A stretch of 64,000 nucleotides of DNA from Dendrophyllia cribrosa (Eukaryota > Cnidaria > Anthozoa > Scleractinia > Dendrophylliidae): contig JAJLRJ010000003.1 of the NCBI GenBank assembly GCA_024195265.1, forward strand, positions 30,721,643 to 30,785,642. The letters run 5' to 3'. The stretch's first letter is position 1, and each line of letters begins with the position of its first letter. The notes beneath the pieces were generated by a model. It was not told the DNA's origin, ran no database searches, and saw nothing but the letters and a program-made list of their open reading frames with translations. Below are positions 53,080 to 63,990 of this stretch, piece after piece. The translations under genes and the position numbers were made by a program.

Positions 53080-53180
53080 CAATTAGACCCTTCGCCCTCA
53101 AGGGCTACGGGTCAATAGCCCATTCGGCTTCGCCTCATGGGCTATTGACCCGTAGCCCTTTCGGGCTACGGGTCTAATTG
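53080..53180. repeat. 101-bp hairpin
   Basis: Arms caattagaccc...gggtctaattg with internal gggctattgacccgtagccc; it directly follows the preceding MITE. Confidence 0.85.
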
Positions 53181-53548
53181 TTAAATATTTCTTATTTCTA
53201 TTTGTTTTCTCTTTACCATTTCAAACTATTTCTTCCGAAAAATGGGAGGACTGAAATTTCTTCTCAGATGTAATTATGATACGAAACATTTTGTCGATCT
53301 ACCGGATTTTTATAAGAATATTCTCCACAATTTTAATGAATTAAAAACTCTCTATGACTATGATCAAGAACAGGATATAATATTATTCAACAATAAGGAA
53401 ATACTCATTGGCGAGAAACCGATATTTCTTAGTGAATGGTTTAAGAAAGGCATTATTTCAATTAAAGATCTGCTAAATGACCATGGTAATTTATTAACAT
53501 ACAAGGGGTTCTGTGATAAATATTCATGCAAAACTAACTTTCTACAAT

Positions 53549-53691
53549 AGGTGGTTTTCATGTTACGTCATCGCCGCCATGCTGGTGGACATAAACAATA
53601 GTTCTCTCATTAGCTCCTTTTGTTCGTCCACCAGCATTTGTTCGTTTCACTATTGTTATCTATGTCTCTAGAGATTGGTTGCAAACCACCT
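53549..53691. mobile_element. Small MITE inside the older LINE copy
   Basis: Ends AGGTGGTTT and AAACCACCT, flanked by AT(A). Removing it rejoins the codons for Gln-Tyr-Tyr-Gln in the older LINE, matching TYMQVVSAIP of the inner copy. Confidence 0.8.
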
Positions 53692-53841
53692 ATACTATCA
53701 AATTATTAGCGCTATACCGAAATTGCTGTTGACCAAAGCCAAAATGTCTGACTCCTTTAATAACTGATGGGCATGCGCATGGCTAGCGTGTAGCCACGTT
53801 TTGTGGAGCTCCCTTCGAAATTCGAGTTGCTTTCACTTTAT

Positions 53842-54753
53842 ATGGCCAGCAAACATAAAAGTTCCAAACGAAAGGAGAGAAGACAAAGTAGCGGCGAATT
53901 CAGTGAGGAAAGCAGCCCTTCTCCAGACGAAAAAACGCCAAGAAACGAATCTATCGAAGGAGACGAGGAGGAGGCGTTAGCTACGTTGAATATGGCGGAA
54001 CAGATAAACGAGCGATTAGACCAAGTTCTCTCCCGACTTGGGGCGCTAGAAAAGAAACTTGAAAAGCTAGATAGGATCGAAGTGAAACTACAAGAAGTAA
54101 ATGCAACGGTTTCCAAACTGGAGAGTAATGTGAGTACTCTACATGGTGAGATCACACAACTTAAAGCGAAACACGATGAGACCGACAAACTCACTCACAA
54201 GCTAGAGAGGAGTGTAGAATTTTTGAACGGCTCCGTTGAACAGGCGGACGAGGATATAAATAATTTAAAAACACAATACAAGCTTGAGACTAGTTTATTA
54301 AACCAAAAATTGTTGTATTTAGAAGCCTACAGTAGAAGAGAAAACCTCAAATTTGTGAACATCCCTGTGGAGTTAAATGAGGACGTCGATGGCGAAGGAG
54401 CGGAAGACACACGTGAGGTTCTGTGGAAGTTTCTGGAGGAAAAATTACACATTGAGGACGCGAGGGAAATCGAGTTTCAAAGAGTGCACAGAAATGGGAG
54501 AAAGATCAGCAATAATCCGCGTCCGATCTTGGCCAGATTTCTTCGATTTACTGATCGTGAACTGGTGCGTAAAAAGGCGAAGGAACTGAAAGGAACAAAT
54601 TTCGTAATCTACGAGGACCTGCCAAAGGAGCTCATCGACAGACGACGTTTAATGCTACCAAAATTAAAAGCTGCTAAGAAGCAAGGAAGCAGGGCCTACT
54701 TTAGCGCATCGGAGCCAGATAAACTGTATGTAAATGGCACCCTAGTTTTGTAA
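53842..54753 (+). CDS. LINE ORF1 protein (L1 Transposase_22-type RNA-binding chaperone)
   Basis: 303 residues from the first in-frame ATG (MASKHKSSKRKERRQSSGEF). A basic, serine-rich head is followed by an acidic stretch and a coiled coil with heptads at about residues 55-165 (LDQVLSRLGALEKKLEKLDR onward), expected to trimerise. Next comes the RRM-like and C-terminal domain: YSRRENLKFVNIP, VHRNGRK, RPILARF and FVIYEDLPKELIDRR. In L1 elements this protein coats the RNA and acts as a nucleic-acid chaperone. Alternative non-ATG starts upstream would add 13 residues; the ATG is preferred. Confidence 0.88.
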   Translation: MASKHKSSKRKERRQSSGEFSEESSPSPDEKTPRNESIEGDEEEALATLNMAEQINERLDQVLSRLGALEKKLEKLDRIEVKLQEVNATVSKLESNVSTLHGEITQLKAKHDETDKLTHKLERSVEFLNGSVEQADEDINNLKTQYKLETSLLNQKLLYLEAYSRRENLKFVNIPVELNEDVDGEGAEDTREVLWKFLEEKLHIEDAREIEFQRVHRNGRKISNNPRPILARFLRFTDRELVRKKAKELKGTNFVIYEDLPKELIDRRRLMLPKLKAAKKQGSRAYFSASEPDKLYVNGTLVL

Positions 54754-55084
54754 AAATAGAGATCAGTTTTATCTTCGACCTTATTTTGCAGCTTTGACCT
54801 ACTTATATATCGCCATAGAATAGTTTTTTTTTTCTAGGAAACTTCGTTTTTCAGGGAGCATGGATCAATACTAACTCATCGAATCAGTACCATAGCGCTA
54901 AAAATGCTGCGACCACATAGTATATGTACCATGTTTTTGTATTTATGTGTGTGTTTTTTTGTATCCACTGGGGAAAATTCAATTTTTATTCAATCAAACC
55001 AAATGAGTACCATTTCTCGCTGCATTTTTCCTAGCTTTAAGCTCTATATTTGCCACTATAGCCTACCAGGGTGATTTAAGTGTC

Positions 55085-58000
55085 ATGTCATTAAATGTCA
55101 GAGGGTTAAGAAATCAGGTTAAAAGAAGAAGTATTTTCAGGTTTTTGAAAGATCAGAATTGTTTATTTTACTTTCTGCAAGAAATTTATTCAAAACCAGG
55201 TGATGAAACAGTTTGGAGGAGTGAGTGGGGAGGTGACATTTTCTTTTCACACGGCTCAATTCATAGCAGAGGTGTTTGTATCTTAATTAACCCCTTATAT
55301 GGTCAGACGGTTAACAACTTCAACAAAGACCAAAATGGGAGAATTGTCTCAGTGGACATAGCTTCTGAAGCAGGCAACTTATCTGTATGTAATATTTATG
55401 CTCCAAACAATTTACAACAGCAGAATGAATTTTTGCATTTTTTACATGAATATTTAATGTCCAACACTGACATTGGAAACCTAGTTATAGGAGGTGATTG
55501 GAATGTTGTTCTTTATGCCATTGACAAAATAGGTGGCGCGGCGTGGAAGCCACATACTTATCGAAACAATCTTATATCAATGATGAGAGAACTTGAGCTT
55601 GTTGACATCTATAGAAAACAAAATCCGAGCAAACTGAGTTTCACTTATGAGTCCAAGGCACTCAATCTCAGCTCGCGAATCGATTTCTTTCTTATTGCTC
55701 AATCCTTAATCAAATGTGTGTCTCACATAGGTACAAAAGTCTCTATTGCTCCTGATCACAAAGCAGTAAAACTTAGTTTGACTGTTACGAAAAAAAGACG
55801 CGGACCGGGTCTATGGAAATTCAATAATTCTCTTGTAGAAGATGAAGAATATAAAAAACTTATAAAAGAAAATTATCCTAACATAATAAATAAATACTCG
55901 GATGTGGAAGACAAAAGGTTAAAGTGGGAACTTATCAAAATGGAAATAAGAGCGCTTACAATCCCTTATTCCAAAAACAAACAAAAAAAGCTTCGTATAA
56001 AGGAACAAGACCTAGGGGACCGATTAGAGGAGCTCGACAATCTCCTCTCTCAAAATGTCGATGTAGATGATACAAGCGAAACTCAGCAACGGGAATATAC
56101 TCGATTAAAACAGGAACTTCATTTCTTATATGAAAACAAGGGAAAAGGTTCAATTCTTCGTTCTAAAGCTAGATGGACTGAGCAAGGTGAAAAACCAACA
56201 AAATATTTCTTTAATCTAGAAAAGCGAAACTATAACCGAAAAGTAATTAAAGAACTGAAACGGCCAGATGGAGATAACATTTCCAAAGAAGAAGACATAT
56301 TATTGGAAATTGAAAATTTTTATAGAGATTTATATACGTCAAACCATGTAGAGGATAAAAGCAGATTATTTGAAAATTTTGTCAGAAATCTTGAAATACC
56401 GAAACTCCAAAATACGGAACAAGACGAACTGGGAGAAATCACTCTTAAGGAATGTAGTGATGTTTTGCGGACGTTCGCAAGTGGAAAATCTCCCGGAGAT
56501 GACGGATTTACCTGGGAGTTCTATAACTGTTTCTTTGACTTGTTGGGACAAGACTTAATCGATTGTTTCAACGCAGCATTTAAAGAAGGCGAAATGTCAA
56601 TCTCTCAAAAGCGAGGTGTAGTTACTCTAGTCCCAAAGGAAGATTCAGACCTAGCTGATCTCGCAAACTGGCGACCGATAACTTTACTTAATATGGACTA
56701 CAAAATTGCGTCCAAAATTGTAGCCAGGAGAATAGAAAAAGTTTTGACGCTCTTAATTAATCCAGATCAAACAGGTTTCATAAAAGGGAGGTATATAGGT
56801 CAAAATGTCAGGCAGATAAATGATATTCTTGAGCAAACAAAACTTCAAAACATTCCGGGGTTACTTCTGCAACTTGATTTTCGTAAAGCGTTTGACACTA
56901 TTGAATGGGATTTCATCCAGAAGACAATTACGGTATTTAATTTTGGTGATAATATCAAACGATGGATAACCACTCTTTACAAAAATTCAGAAAGTGCAGT
57001 TTTAAACAACGGCTTTTGTACCAACTACTTTAAGCTATCAAGAGGAGTGAGGCAAGGCTGCCCTTTGTCCCCCTATTTATTCATTCTTGCAGTTGAGTTA
57101 CTAGCTTGTAAGATTAGACAAGACAAGGAAATACATGGTATAACTATCTTTCGGAAAGAATTTAAAATAGGCCAATTCGCTGATGATACCACTCTCTTTT
57201 GCAAGGACACGAACACCGTGCAAAGAGCTATTGTACGATTGAATGACTTCGGTGACCTATCAGGTTTGCGACTAAATCCATCAAAAACAAAAGCAATGTG
57301 GTTGGGACCCTGGAGGTATTGCAAAGAAACACCTTTCGGATTCAAATGGCCAAAAGAGCCGATAAGAGCCTTAGGGATATTTATATCCTATGATGAAAAA
57401 AAAAATGACCAATACAATTTTAAAGAAAAAATTCAAAAAATAGATACTATTCATGGCATCTGGCAGTCCCGAAACCTTACACTATTTGGAAGATGTCTTA
57501 TAACTAAAAGCCTTGGCATTTCGCAGCTGGTTCATTCTACTTCGATTCTTGATATCCCTAAAAAATGCATTCAAGATGTTAATTCTATGATATTTAAATT
57601 TATATGGAAAAACAAGAAAGACAAAATCAATCGTAAAGTCATGTTTCAAGACTACGACAATGGAGGTCTACGTGCGCCTAGCATAGAAACTATGTCCAAA
57701 TCACTCAAATTGGCATGGATCTCGAGATTTTTAATAAACGACCAAATGGGCAGTGAATCCTGGAAGGTTATACCAAACTATTATTTTGATAAATATGGTG
57801 GCTTAAAATTCCTGTTGCACTGTAACTATGATGAAAAGTTCCTCGAGCAGGCAAAATTCCCGAACTTCTACAAGCAGATCTTACTATATTTCTCTGAACT
57901 TAAAGCATCTTATAATCCAGAATCCGATCAGGAATTGATTCTATATAATAACAAAGAAATTCGAATTAACAGTCAAACTATCTTTTATCGGAGCTGGTTC

Positions 58001-58789
58001 AGTAGTAATATTATTTTTATCCACGATCTGTTGAAGGCGGATGGAAAAATTCTCCCTTACGCTGAGTTCATCCGAAAATACAAACTCAGTTGTAATTTCC
58101 TAACATACATGCAAGTTGTATCTGCAATACCTCAGACCCTCATTATTAAGGCAAGGATAAAATGCCTAGATAAAACTATTCTTCTTTCAGAATATGAGTT
58201 TCAGCTGTCTCGGGATACTACCATAAATTTACTTAAATTAAAAAACAGGGATTACTACTGGCTTTTGATAAATAAGGACAAGCAAGTATTGAAGGCAAGC
58301 GTAAAGTGGGAGAGAGATTTACAGCCAGACATGGTGCGGATTGACTCTTTTTTTAGTCGTGTAAAATATATTTCTAGAGAAAACAAGCTGAGAGAATTTT
58401 ACTTCAAACTTTTGCACAGAATAGTTGTTACAAAAAGAGAACTGCATTTATTTGGTATTAAAAATGATATGCTTTGCATTTACTGTCGCGAAAATGATTC
58501 CATTATTCACACTTTTTCAAATTGTCACTGGTCTAAAGAGTTTTTCTTGGAAGTTATTAAGTGGTTTAACAAAGAAAATGGCACCTCTTTCTCCTTATCC
58601 CCAACGGAAATTCTCTTCGGCACGAGCTCCACCTCCAAGACTGACCTGATTACCAATAACTTAAACTGTACTCTCCTCTTTGCTAAATATTACCTCTATA
58701 CCCAAAAACTAGCACAGAAAAACCTATCTTTAGAGGAATTTGTAGTTAAATTAAACTGTAGATTTCATCTAGAAAAATCCCCTCTGTAA
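55085..58789 (+). CDS. LINE ORF2 protein (endonuclease and reverse transcriptase)
   Basis: 1,234 residues, uninterrupted. The APE-type endonuclease at 1-235 has SLNVRGL (Asn4), LQEIY (Glu33), GGDWN, SRIDFFL and APDHK, so the metal-binding and catalytic residues are present. The reverse transcriptase includes GKSPGDDGFTWEFY, NWRPITLLNMDYKI, LDFRKAFDTIEWDF, GVRQGCPLSPYLF and the catalytic FADD at 698-701. A C-x2-C-x7-H-x4-C cluster is at 1131-1147. It nicks the target and primes cDNA synthesis there. The layout and C-terminal extension resemble the Tx1 branch of L1. The frame is open for about 30 codons upstream of the ATG without another ATG. Confidence 0.93.
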   Translation: MSLNVRGLRNQVKRRSIFRFLKDQNCLFYFLQEIYSKPGDETVWRSEWGGDIFFSHGSIHSRGVCILINPLYGQTVNNFNKDQNGRIVSVDIASEAGNLSVCNIYAPNNLQQQNEFLHFLHEYLMSNTDIGNLVIGGDWNVVLYAIDKIGGAAWKPHTYRNNLISMMRELELVDIYRKQNPSKLSFTYESKALNLSSRIDFFLIAQSLIKCVSHIGTKVSIAPDHKAVKLSLTVTKKRRGPGLWKFNNSLVEDEEYKKLIKENYPNIINKYSDVEDKRLKWELIKMEIRALTIPYSKNKQKKLRIKEQDLGDRLEELDNLLSQNVDVDDTSETQQREYTRLKQELHFLYENKGKGSILRSKARWTEQGEKPTKYFFNLEKRNYNRKVIKELKRPDGDNISKEEDILLEIENFYRDLYTSNHVEDKSRLFENFVRNLEIPKLQNTEQDELGEITLKECSDVLRTFASGKSPGDDGFTWEFYNCFFDLLGQDLIDCFNAAFKEGEMSISQKRGVVTLVPKEDSDLADLANWRPITLLNMDYKIASKIVARRIEKVLTLLINPDQTGFIKGRYIGQNVRQINDILEQTKLQNIPGLLLQLDFRKAFDTIEWDFIQKTITVFNFGDNIKRWITTLYKNSESAVLNNGFCTNYFKLSRGVRQGCPLSPYLFILAVELLACKIRQDKEIHGITIFRKEFKIGQFADDTTLFCKDTNTVQRAIVRLNDFGDLSGLRLNPSKTKAMWLGPWRYCKETPFGFKWPKEPIRALGIFISYDEKKNDQYNFKEKIQKIDTIHGIWQSRNLTLFGRCLITKSLGISQLVHSTSILDIPKKCIQDVNSMIFKFIWKNKKDKINRKVMFQDYDNGGLRAPSIETMSKSLKLAWISRFLINDQMGSESWKVIPNYYFDKYGGLKFLLHCNYDEKFLEQAKFPNFYKQILLYFSELKASYNPESDQELILYNNKEIRINSQTIFYRSWFSSNIIFIHDLLKADGKILPYAEFIRKYKLSCNFLTYMQVVSAIPQTLIIKARIKCLDKTILLSEYEFQLSRDTTINLLKLKNRDYYWLLINKDKQVLKASVKWERDLQPDMVRIDSFFSRVKYISRENKLREFYFKLLHRIVVTKRELHLFGIKNDMLCIYCRENDSIIHTFSNCHWSKEFFLEVIKWFNKENGTSFSLSPTEILFGTSSTSKTDLITNNLNCTLLFAKYYLYTQKLAQKNLSLEEFVVKLNCRFHLEKSPL

Positions 58790-59940
58790 AATAAAACATA
58801 AGTATTATATAATTTAAAATATATTGTTAACTACTATATAGAGTTACTAAATGATTAGTGCAGTTTCAGACTATAAACAAAAATTGAAATCGCCAATGCC
58901 AACCCAGTCTCGGAATGTCTAGTGTAGTGTATTGTTGTAACATCTTGTCATGTATTCCTTTGTATTGTAACCTTTTAAATCTGCTTGTTACGTAAATGTT
59001 TTGTATAAATAAATAAAAAAAATAAAAAGAAAAATAAAAAAAAAACTGCTTTTTCACCGGAGGGGATATTATCTTTCATCTCAATAATACTGTTCAAATC
59101 AATTTAGGTAAGGCTAGATCGAGGGACTTTTATAAATTGCTTAATGATACTGAATTCACACGGAAACCCAAACCGGTCCCAAAAGATGGAGTAAAAATCT
59201 ATCCATAAGTAAAGATTCATGGAGTGGTATTTTTAAGTCCCAGAGACATGTCTGCAAGGAAGTTAAGCTAAAAGAATTTCAATTTAAATTCATACATAGA
59301 ATTGTAGTCACTAAAAAAGAACTATGTAAATTTGGTATTACGGCTGATGATGAATGTTTATATTGTGGAGATGAAGACTCTATTGAGCACACTTTTATTG
59401 AATGCGTTTTTACTAAGTCCTTTGTGCAAAAGGTTGTCCAATGGTTTAATGAAGCAAACTCGTGTCAGATCTCCCCTACTTTACAGGAAATTTTATTTAT
59501 GCAGAAGGATTAAAAAACAAATTTAACTACACCACCTTATATATGCGCCATTACATATATTGTTGTAAATTAAATAGCAAAGCCACCTCACTTCACGAAT
59601 TTATCATCAAGCTCTTTTCAAAATATAAGCATGAAAACATACATTAAATATCTCTCTGTCAAAAAATGTTTCTCCTTCTGGATACGAACCCCCGATTAGA
59701 TCTTAAGTTTAATGTACTGTTTTGCCGCCTGTTAGTCAATATTAGTAGTCATCAGCATTAAAATAAAGTAGTGTCAGTATGCGTTTTAATTAGTGTGAGT
59801 AAGTGATGTAATTTAGTGTAAGTAAATGATGTAAGTAGTTTAAGTAGCAATTTAATGTAAGTGATGTGTAAGCAAGTGATGTAATTAGTGTAAGTCTGTA
59901 ATGTAAGCGATGTACCTATATAATAAAAAAAAAATAAAAT

Positions 59941-61060
59941 TTGTTTTCTCTTCGAGGAATCACTTTATATTGTCTTCTCGGTCCTATCAGTAAGAAAATT
60001 TTGTTCGAGGTACTTAGTAAAATATTTAGTACAGTTTAGACCATAAAGATCAAAATCCCCGTGACTCCTCACCCCCCCCCCCCCCCCTCCATCCCCCTTT
60101 GATAAAGACACGTTACCCAGCATTTCTTTACACAATTCTTTTTTCTCTCCAGCGAATGGAAAAACATGGACATGGACACCATCATCCAAAGGAACACCAT
60201 CAACTTCAGGAACACCATCAACCTCAACATGACATTGTTTAAAGAGGTGAGTAGACTATTTTGGATATCTTCGGCATTTTTCAATCATTCTCTTCATACC
60301 CAATTGTTTAAAATCCCAATAATCTAGTTTAATTGTGACTGGCAGGTCCACATCAGAGTTTTTTCAGTATTTTGTTAACAATTTGTGCCGGCTAAAGCAG
60401 CTCCGACATTTTTCTCTGGATTTTAAAAACCATCATCTTAGCATAGTAAAAGAGAAAGTGAAAAAAGAGCATTAGGTTGGTGGTTCTGTGTTAGTTGGTG
60501 TCCTGTGTAGGTTGATTTCCTGGTCATTTATGGGCGTCAGGGGCAACTTTTTGAACAAATAACTTACACTATATACGAATATCAAACCAGTTCTAAATCT
60601 ATAGTGTATACTGTTATCCCGGATTTTTCCTGCAAGCTGTGAATAGTTCAGAAAAAACTGTATTTTGCGCGATGGGTGTGCCCCAGTTCAAAATGGCGCC
60701 CAAACGGTACGGAAAAGTTTTTAAAACTGTCGTAATTAAAAGTTGTCGGCAGTATTATTTTTTACAAAAGGAGCCTGGCCTGACCATTCTCGACTCCATT
60801 CGTCAATCAACCACTGAAGCATTAACAAATCGGACAACAAACATGACGAAGTCAGACCGTGCCTGACGAAATATTGGAAAGAATATAGTTATAATCCCAG
60901 TTGTACAGTCAGCCTTGCTTAATAAGTTCCTTCGTAGTCATTACTAAGACCGTTACTAACACAATTTGGAAAAACTTTATGAAAGTTTTATAGTAGAAGC
61001 CTTATGAACTTCTATTTCTTTCTTTTTTTTTTGCTAAGGTAAAATCTTGGACACGCAAGT
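59941..61060. other. No gene firmly recognised
   Basis: A poly-C run lies at about 60069-60087. An exon-like block at 60153-60246 (acceptor ttctctccag, donor gtgagt) is open in one frame (KNMDMDTIIQRNTINFRNTI) but does not join to a partner. Confidence 0.45.
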
Positions 61061-61458
61061 TAAAGGGGCATTGTCACGCAGATTTTGCTGTGTTTTGGTC
61101 AAAATACCCTAAATATATGACAAAGTACCTTTGCTCAAACATAAAATTGCTTTTAGAACACCATGCGCCAAGAAGATAATATCAAGTGATTTATTCAAGG
61201 AAGAACAAACCATAATAAGTTTTTCTGCGATTTTTCCACGACTCTTGGGAGGAACTTGAAAAAATTGGCCGATTTTTTCAAGTTGCAATCCATTTCCATC
61301 CTGGCCATCCGCAGCCAAAGATAACGAATACTAGTTTCTGTGCACTGGTAGAGTATTTGTTAACAAAACTGGACCATTATTTTAAGGTTTCCATTGAAAC
61401 AAATATGTCTTTTGGCTTTTCAAAGTGATACTAACAATAGGTGACAGTGTCCCTTTAA
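61060..61458. mobile_element. TTAA-flanked MITE, best copy of its family
   Basis: Element 61064-61454, ends AGGGGCATTGTCACGCAG and complement-like GTGACAGTGTCCCT, with TTAA at 61060-61063 and 61455-61458. Relatives are at 19098-19396 and 40626-40980. Confidence 0.82.
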
Positions 61459-62285
61459 CCACATTTTGTTACTGAAAGACGCCTTAATTTGCATTTCACA
61501 CCCAAAAGGTGTGGAGCTTGATGGGGGATGAGCTAAGCCTTTTATACCGGAACTTCGTGTTTAACGTATTGATACGCAAAAAATGACTTCATTAATTGAT
61601 CATATCTTTGTTTTAATTCTCTGCAGTATACAAGGACCCTTAGATGTCAGAATCATTAAGCAAGAAAGAGAGAAGCAAGAAACAGAGGTAGAGAAACTAG
61701 ATTTAATTTCAGAAAACAGCAAAGCTACAAGATTCCATATTTACCCATGTTTGGGCCGCATTGTTTCCAGTTTTTTTGTTTTCCTTTATCTAATATTGTG
61801 GTATTGAAAATGATACAAAGAAGAAACTAACAATTAATCTGGTTTGAAAATTTTCAAAACAAAGAAAAAATTGAACCACAACATTTCTGTAAAAATAGTA
61901 TAAGTTTATGATGTGGACTTTACGCAGGGCGGCCTAAAGTAGGTAAATACGGTAGTTCTTGTTCGATTTTTCTAAACAATACGGAATTAAAAATGTTAAT
62001 TTTGATTTTCAAGATACAGTGCAACTCTAGATATAACGAACTGGGATATTATGAATGAAATTCAGTACACAGAAAATGAAAACTGAATCGAATAACTCCA
62101 TTTGTTTGTCCAAGCTTTAGAATACAAACGTTTTGATATCAGTAAAGATTCGGTATTATACTGTTTCATGCCCACACTACAAATGATAATCGCCAACGTA
62201 TCTCTTCTTAGCTCAATTTTAGCTACTTGTTACTGTTATCAGTTTTTGATAGATTTCTGATAGAGAAAAAAAATACATTCACCTT
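61459..62285. other. No gene recognised
   Basis: A frame open from 61583 to 61807 passes through an acceptor-like ctctgcag and ends in a hydrophobic stretch (SSFFVFLYLILWY), but no family or joining exon was found. Confidence 0.4.
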
Positions 62286-62289
62286 GTGT

Positions 62290-63420
62290 AGCAAAATAAA
62301 AAATAGCACAGGAAAAATCTCAATAGCTTTCATTTGAATTGTCACATTCTAGGATTTAGAAACACCTTGTACAGCATAATAAACAGCACCACAGGAAAGT
62401 ACTGCTCAATAGCTTTCATTTGAATGGTCACACTTAAGAATTTTAAACACACCCAAAAGTTAGAACCACATTGTACAGCATAATAAACAGTACCACAGGA
62501 AAGTACTGCTCAATAGCTTTCATTTAAATGGTCACACTTTAGGATTTCATCCACAGACTCAAAAGTGGACTACCTTGTACAGCATAATAAACAGCACCGC
62601 ATGGAAGTCTAGCTTTCATTTTAATGGTCACACTTTAGGATTTTATCCACAGATCAGACTCAAAAGTTAGAACCACTTTGTACCACATAATACCCAGCAC
62701 CACAGGAACTAGATAGCTTTGATTTCAATGAAGGATATACATTTTAGGATTTCATCCGTAGACTCAAAACTTAGGACCACCTTGTACAGCATAATAAACA
62801 GCACCGCATGAAAGCACTGCTTAGTAGTTTTCAGTTGAATGGTCATCACACTTTAGTATTTGATCTACGAGTTAAAAGTTAGAACCACCATGCACAGCAT
62901 AATTAACAGCACCACAGGAAAGTTCTGCTCAGTAGCTTCCATTTGAATGTCGGTATCACATTTGGATTTCAACTGCAGTCTCAAAAGTTAGAACCACCCT
63001 AATTAATAGCATAATAAACAGCATTACAAGAAAATACTGCTCAATAGCTGATAATAACCTGATAATTTCGCCATAAACAGAAAAGAGTTAGAACACCTTG
63101 TACAACATAATAAACAGTACCACAGGAGAGTACTGCTCAACAGCTTTCACTTGAATAATCGTATCTTAGAATTTCGTACACAGTCTCAGTAAAAGTTAGA
63201 ACCATCGTGTCCAACATAATGAACAGTATCACTGTAAAGTACTGTTTAGAAGGTTTTATTTGAATGGCCACAGTTTAGAATTTGGTACCAGACTCAAAAG
63301 TTAAAGCCACCTTGCACAGTATTAAAAAAAGAACAAATACATGGAAGTACTACTCAATAGCTTCCATGTGAATGATTGCACCTTAGAATTTCATACACCG
63401 ACGTGAATGCTACAGCAAAA
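62290..63420 (+). repeat. Satellite array, unit about 100-115 bp, about ten copies
   Basis: Each unit has cagcataataaacag, caccacaggaaag, tactgctcaatagctttcat and gaatggtcacactttagga. Copies vary in length and are degenerate toward the right. Same family as 41225-41480. Confidence 0.9.
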
Positions 63421-63785
63421 TTACTCAATTCTTGCAGACAAAAAGGTTCAGTAGCACTACAAGTAAACCTAGAAAATCAAAGTAGACCTATGGTGAACAC
63501 GTGGATAGATAGTTAGAAACTTAATTTATCCATTCAATCCTTTCACTAAGTAGTGGTATTCTAAAGAGTCGTGCCTTATACAACATTTTATATCATTTTT
63601 ATCATTATCATTAATATAAACAAGATATAAAATTACAAACATTATTAAAAAAATCCTAAGAGAAATACTAGAGTATGGGAACATATATGTCTTCATAAGT
63701 GCCTATGAAAGCAACAGCCCCCATGGCAGGAATCACTGTTCAGCCACTGTAGTATTGGGCTTCCTGTTTTAAGGCAGTTGGTCAT

Positions 63786-63990
63786 CCCGGGGGGGGGGGG
63801 GGAGGGTACTCCCCTATATAAGCTATATAGGTATGTGCCGTCCCAAAGGGTATGGTTTTTGAGCCGTTGTGGTCTGAAAACGGGTATAGATTTTGACAAT
63901 TATGGTCTGAAATTGGGTCTGGTTTTCGAAGAAAGCACGACAACGACACAATATGGAGACAAAATTAGACTAAAAATCTGAACATTTTGC
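63786..63990 (+). repeat. Tandem-type repeat with poly-G head
   Basis: A G run is followed by gtactcccctatata and three variants of gg(t/g)ctga(a)a..gggta/gggtctgg. It shares the ggggtac character of the element at 5248-5588. The region 63421-63785 shows nothing recognised. Confidence 0.55.

Larger units (their letters stand above)
53767..59043 (+). mobile_element. Full-length Tx1/L1-like retrotransposon with intact ORF1 and ORF2
   Basis: About 5.28 kb: 5' untranslated part of about 75 bp, ORF1, a spacer of about 330 bp, ORF2, a 3' untranslated part of about 215 bp and an A-rich tail. The 5-bp target duplication aactg is at 53762-53766 and 59044-59048. Deleting the element restores the frame of the older copy (Asn-Cys-Phe-Phe-Thr). 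Both proteins are open, so the insertion is recent and possibly still competent. Confidence 0.9.
53190..59940 (+). mobile_element. Older Tx1/L1-like LINE copy, 5'-truncated, interrupted by two insertions
   Basis: Its coding remains are 53200-53548 (NYFFRKMGGLKFLLRCNYD), 53692-53766 (ISAIPKLLLTKAKMSD) and 59049-59650 (HRIVVTKKELCKFG, CLYCGDEDSIEHTFIEC). They align in order with ORF2 of the inner element from residue about 900 to the C terminus. It carries frame shifts near 59160 and 59500. The 3' untranslated part has repeated gtaagt-type motifs and ends in an A-rich tail near 59940. Confidence 0.85.

Noticed and set aside
60153..60246. Histidine-rich peptide (GHGHHHPKEHHQLQEHH) suggesting a metal-binding protein
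   Set aside because: That frame ends in a stop before the donor; the frame that reads through the donor is not histidine-rich, and neither joins to another exon.
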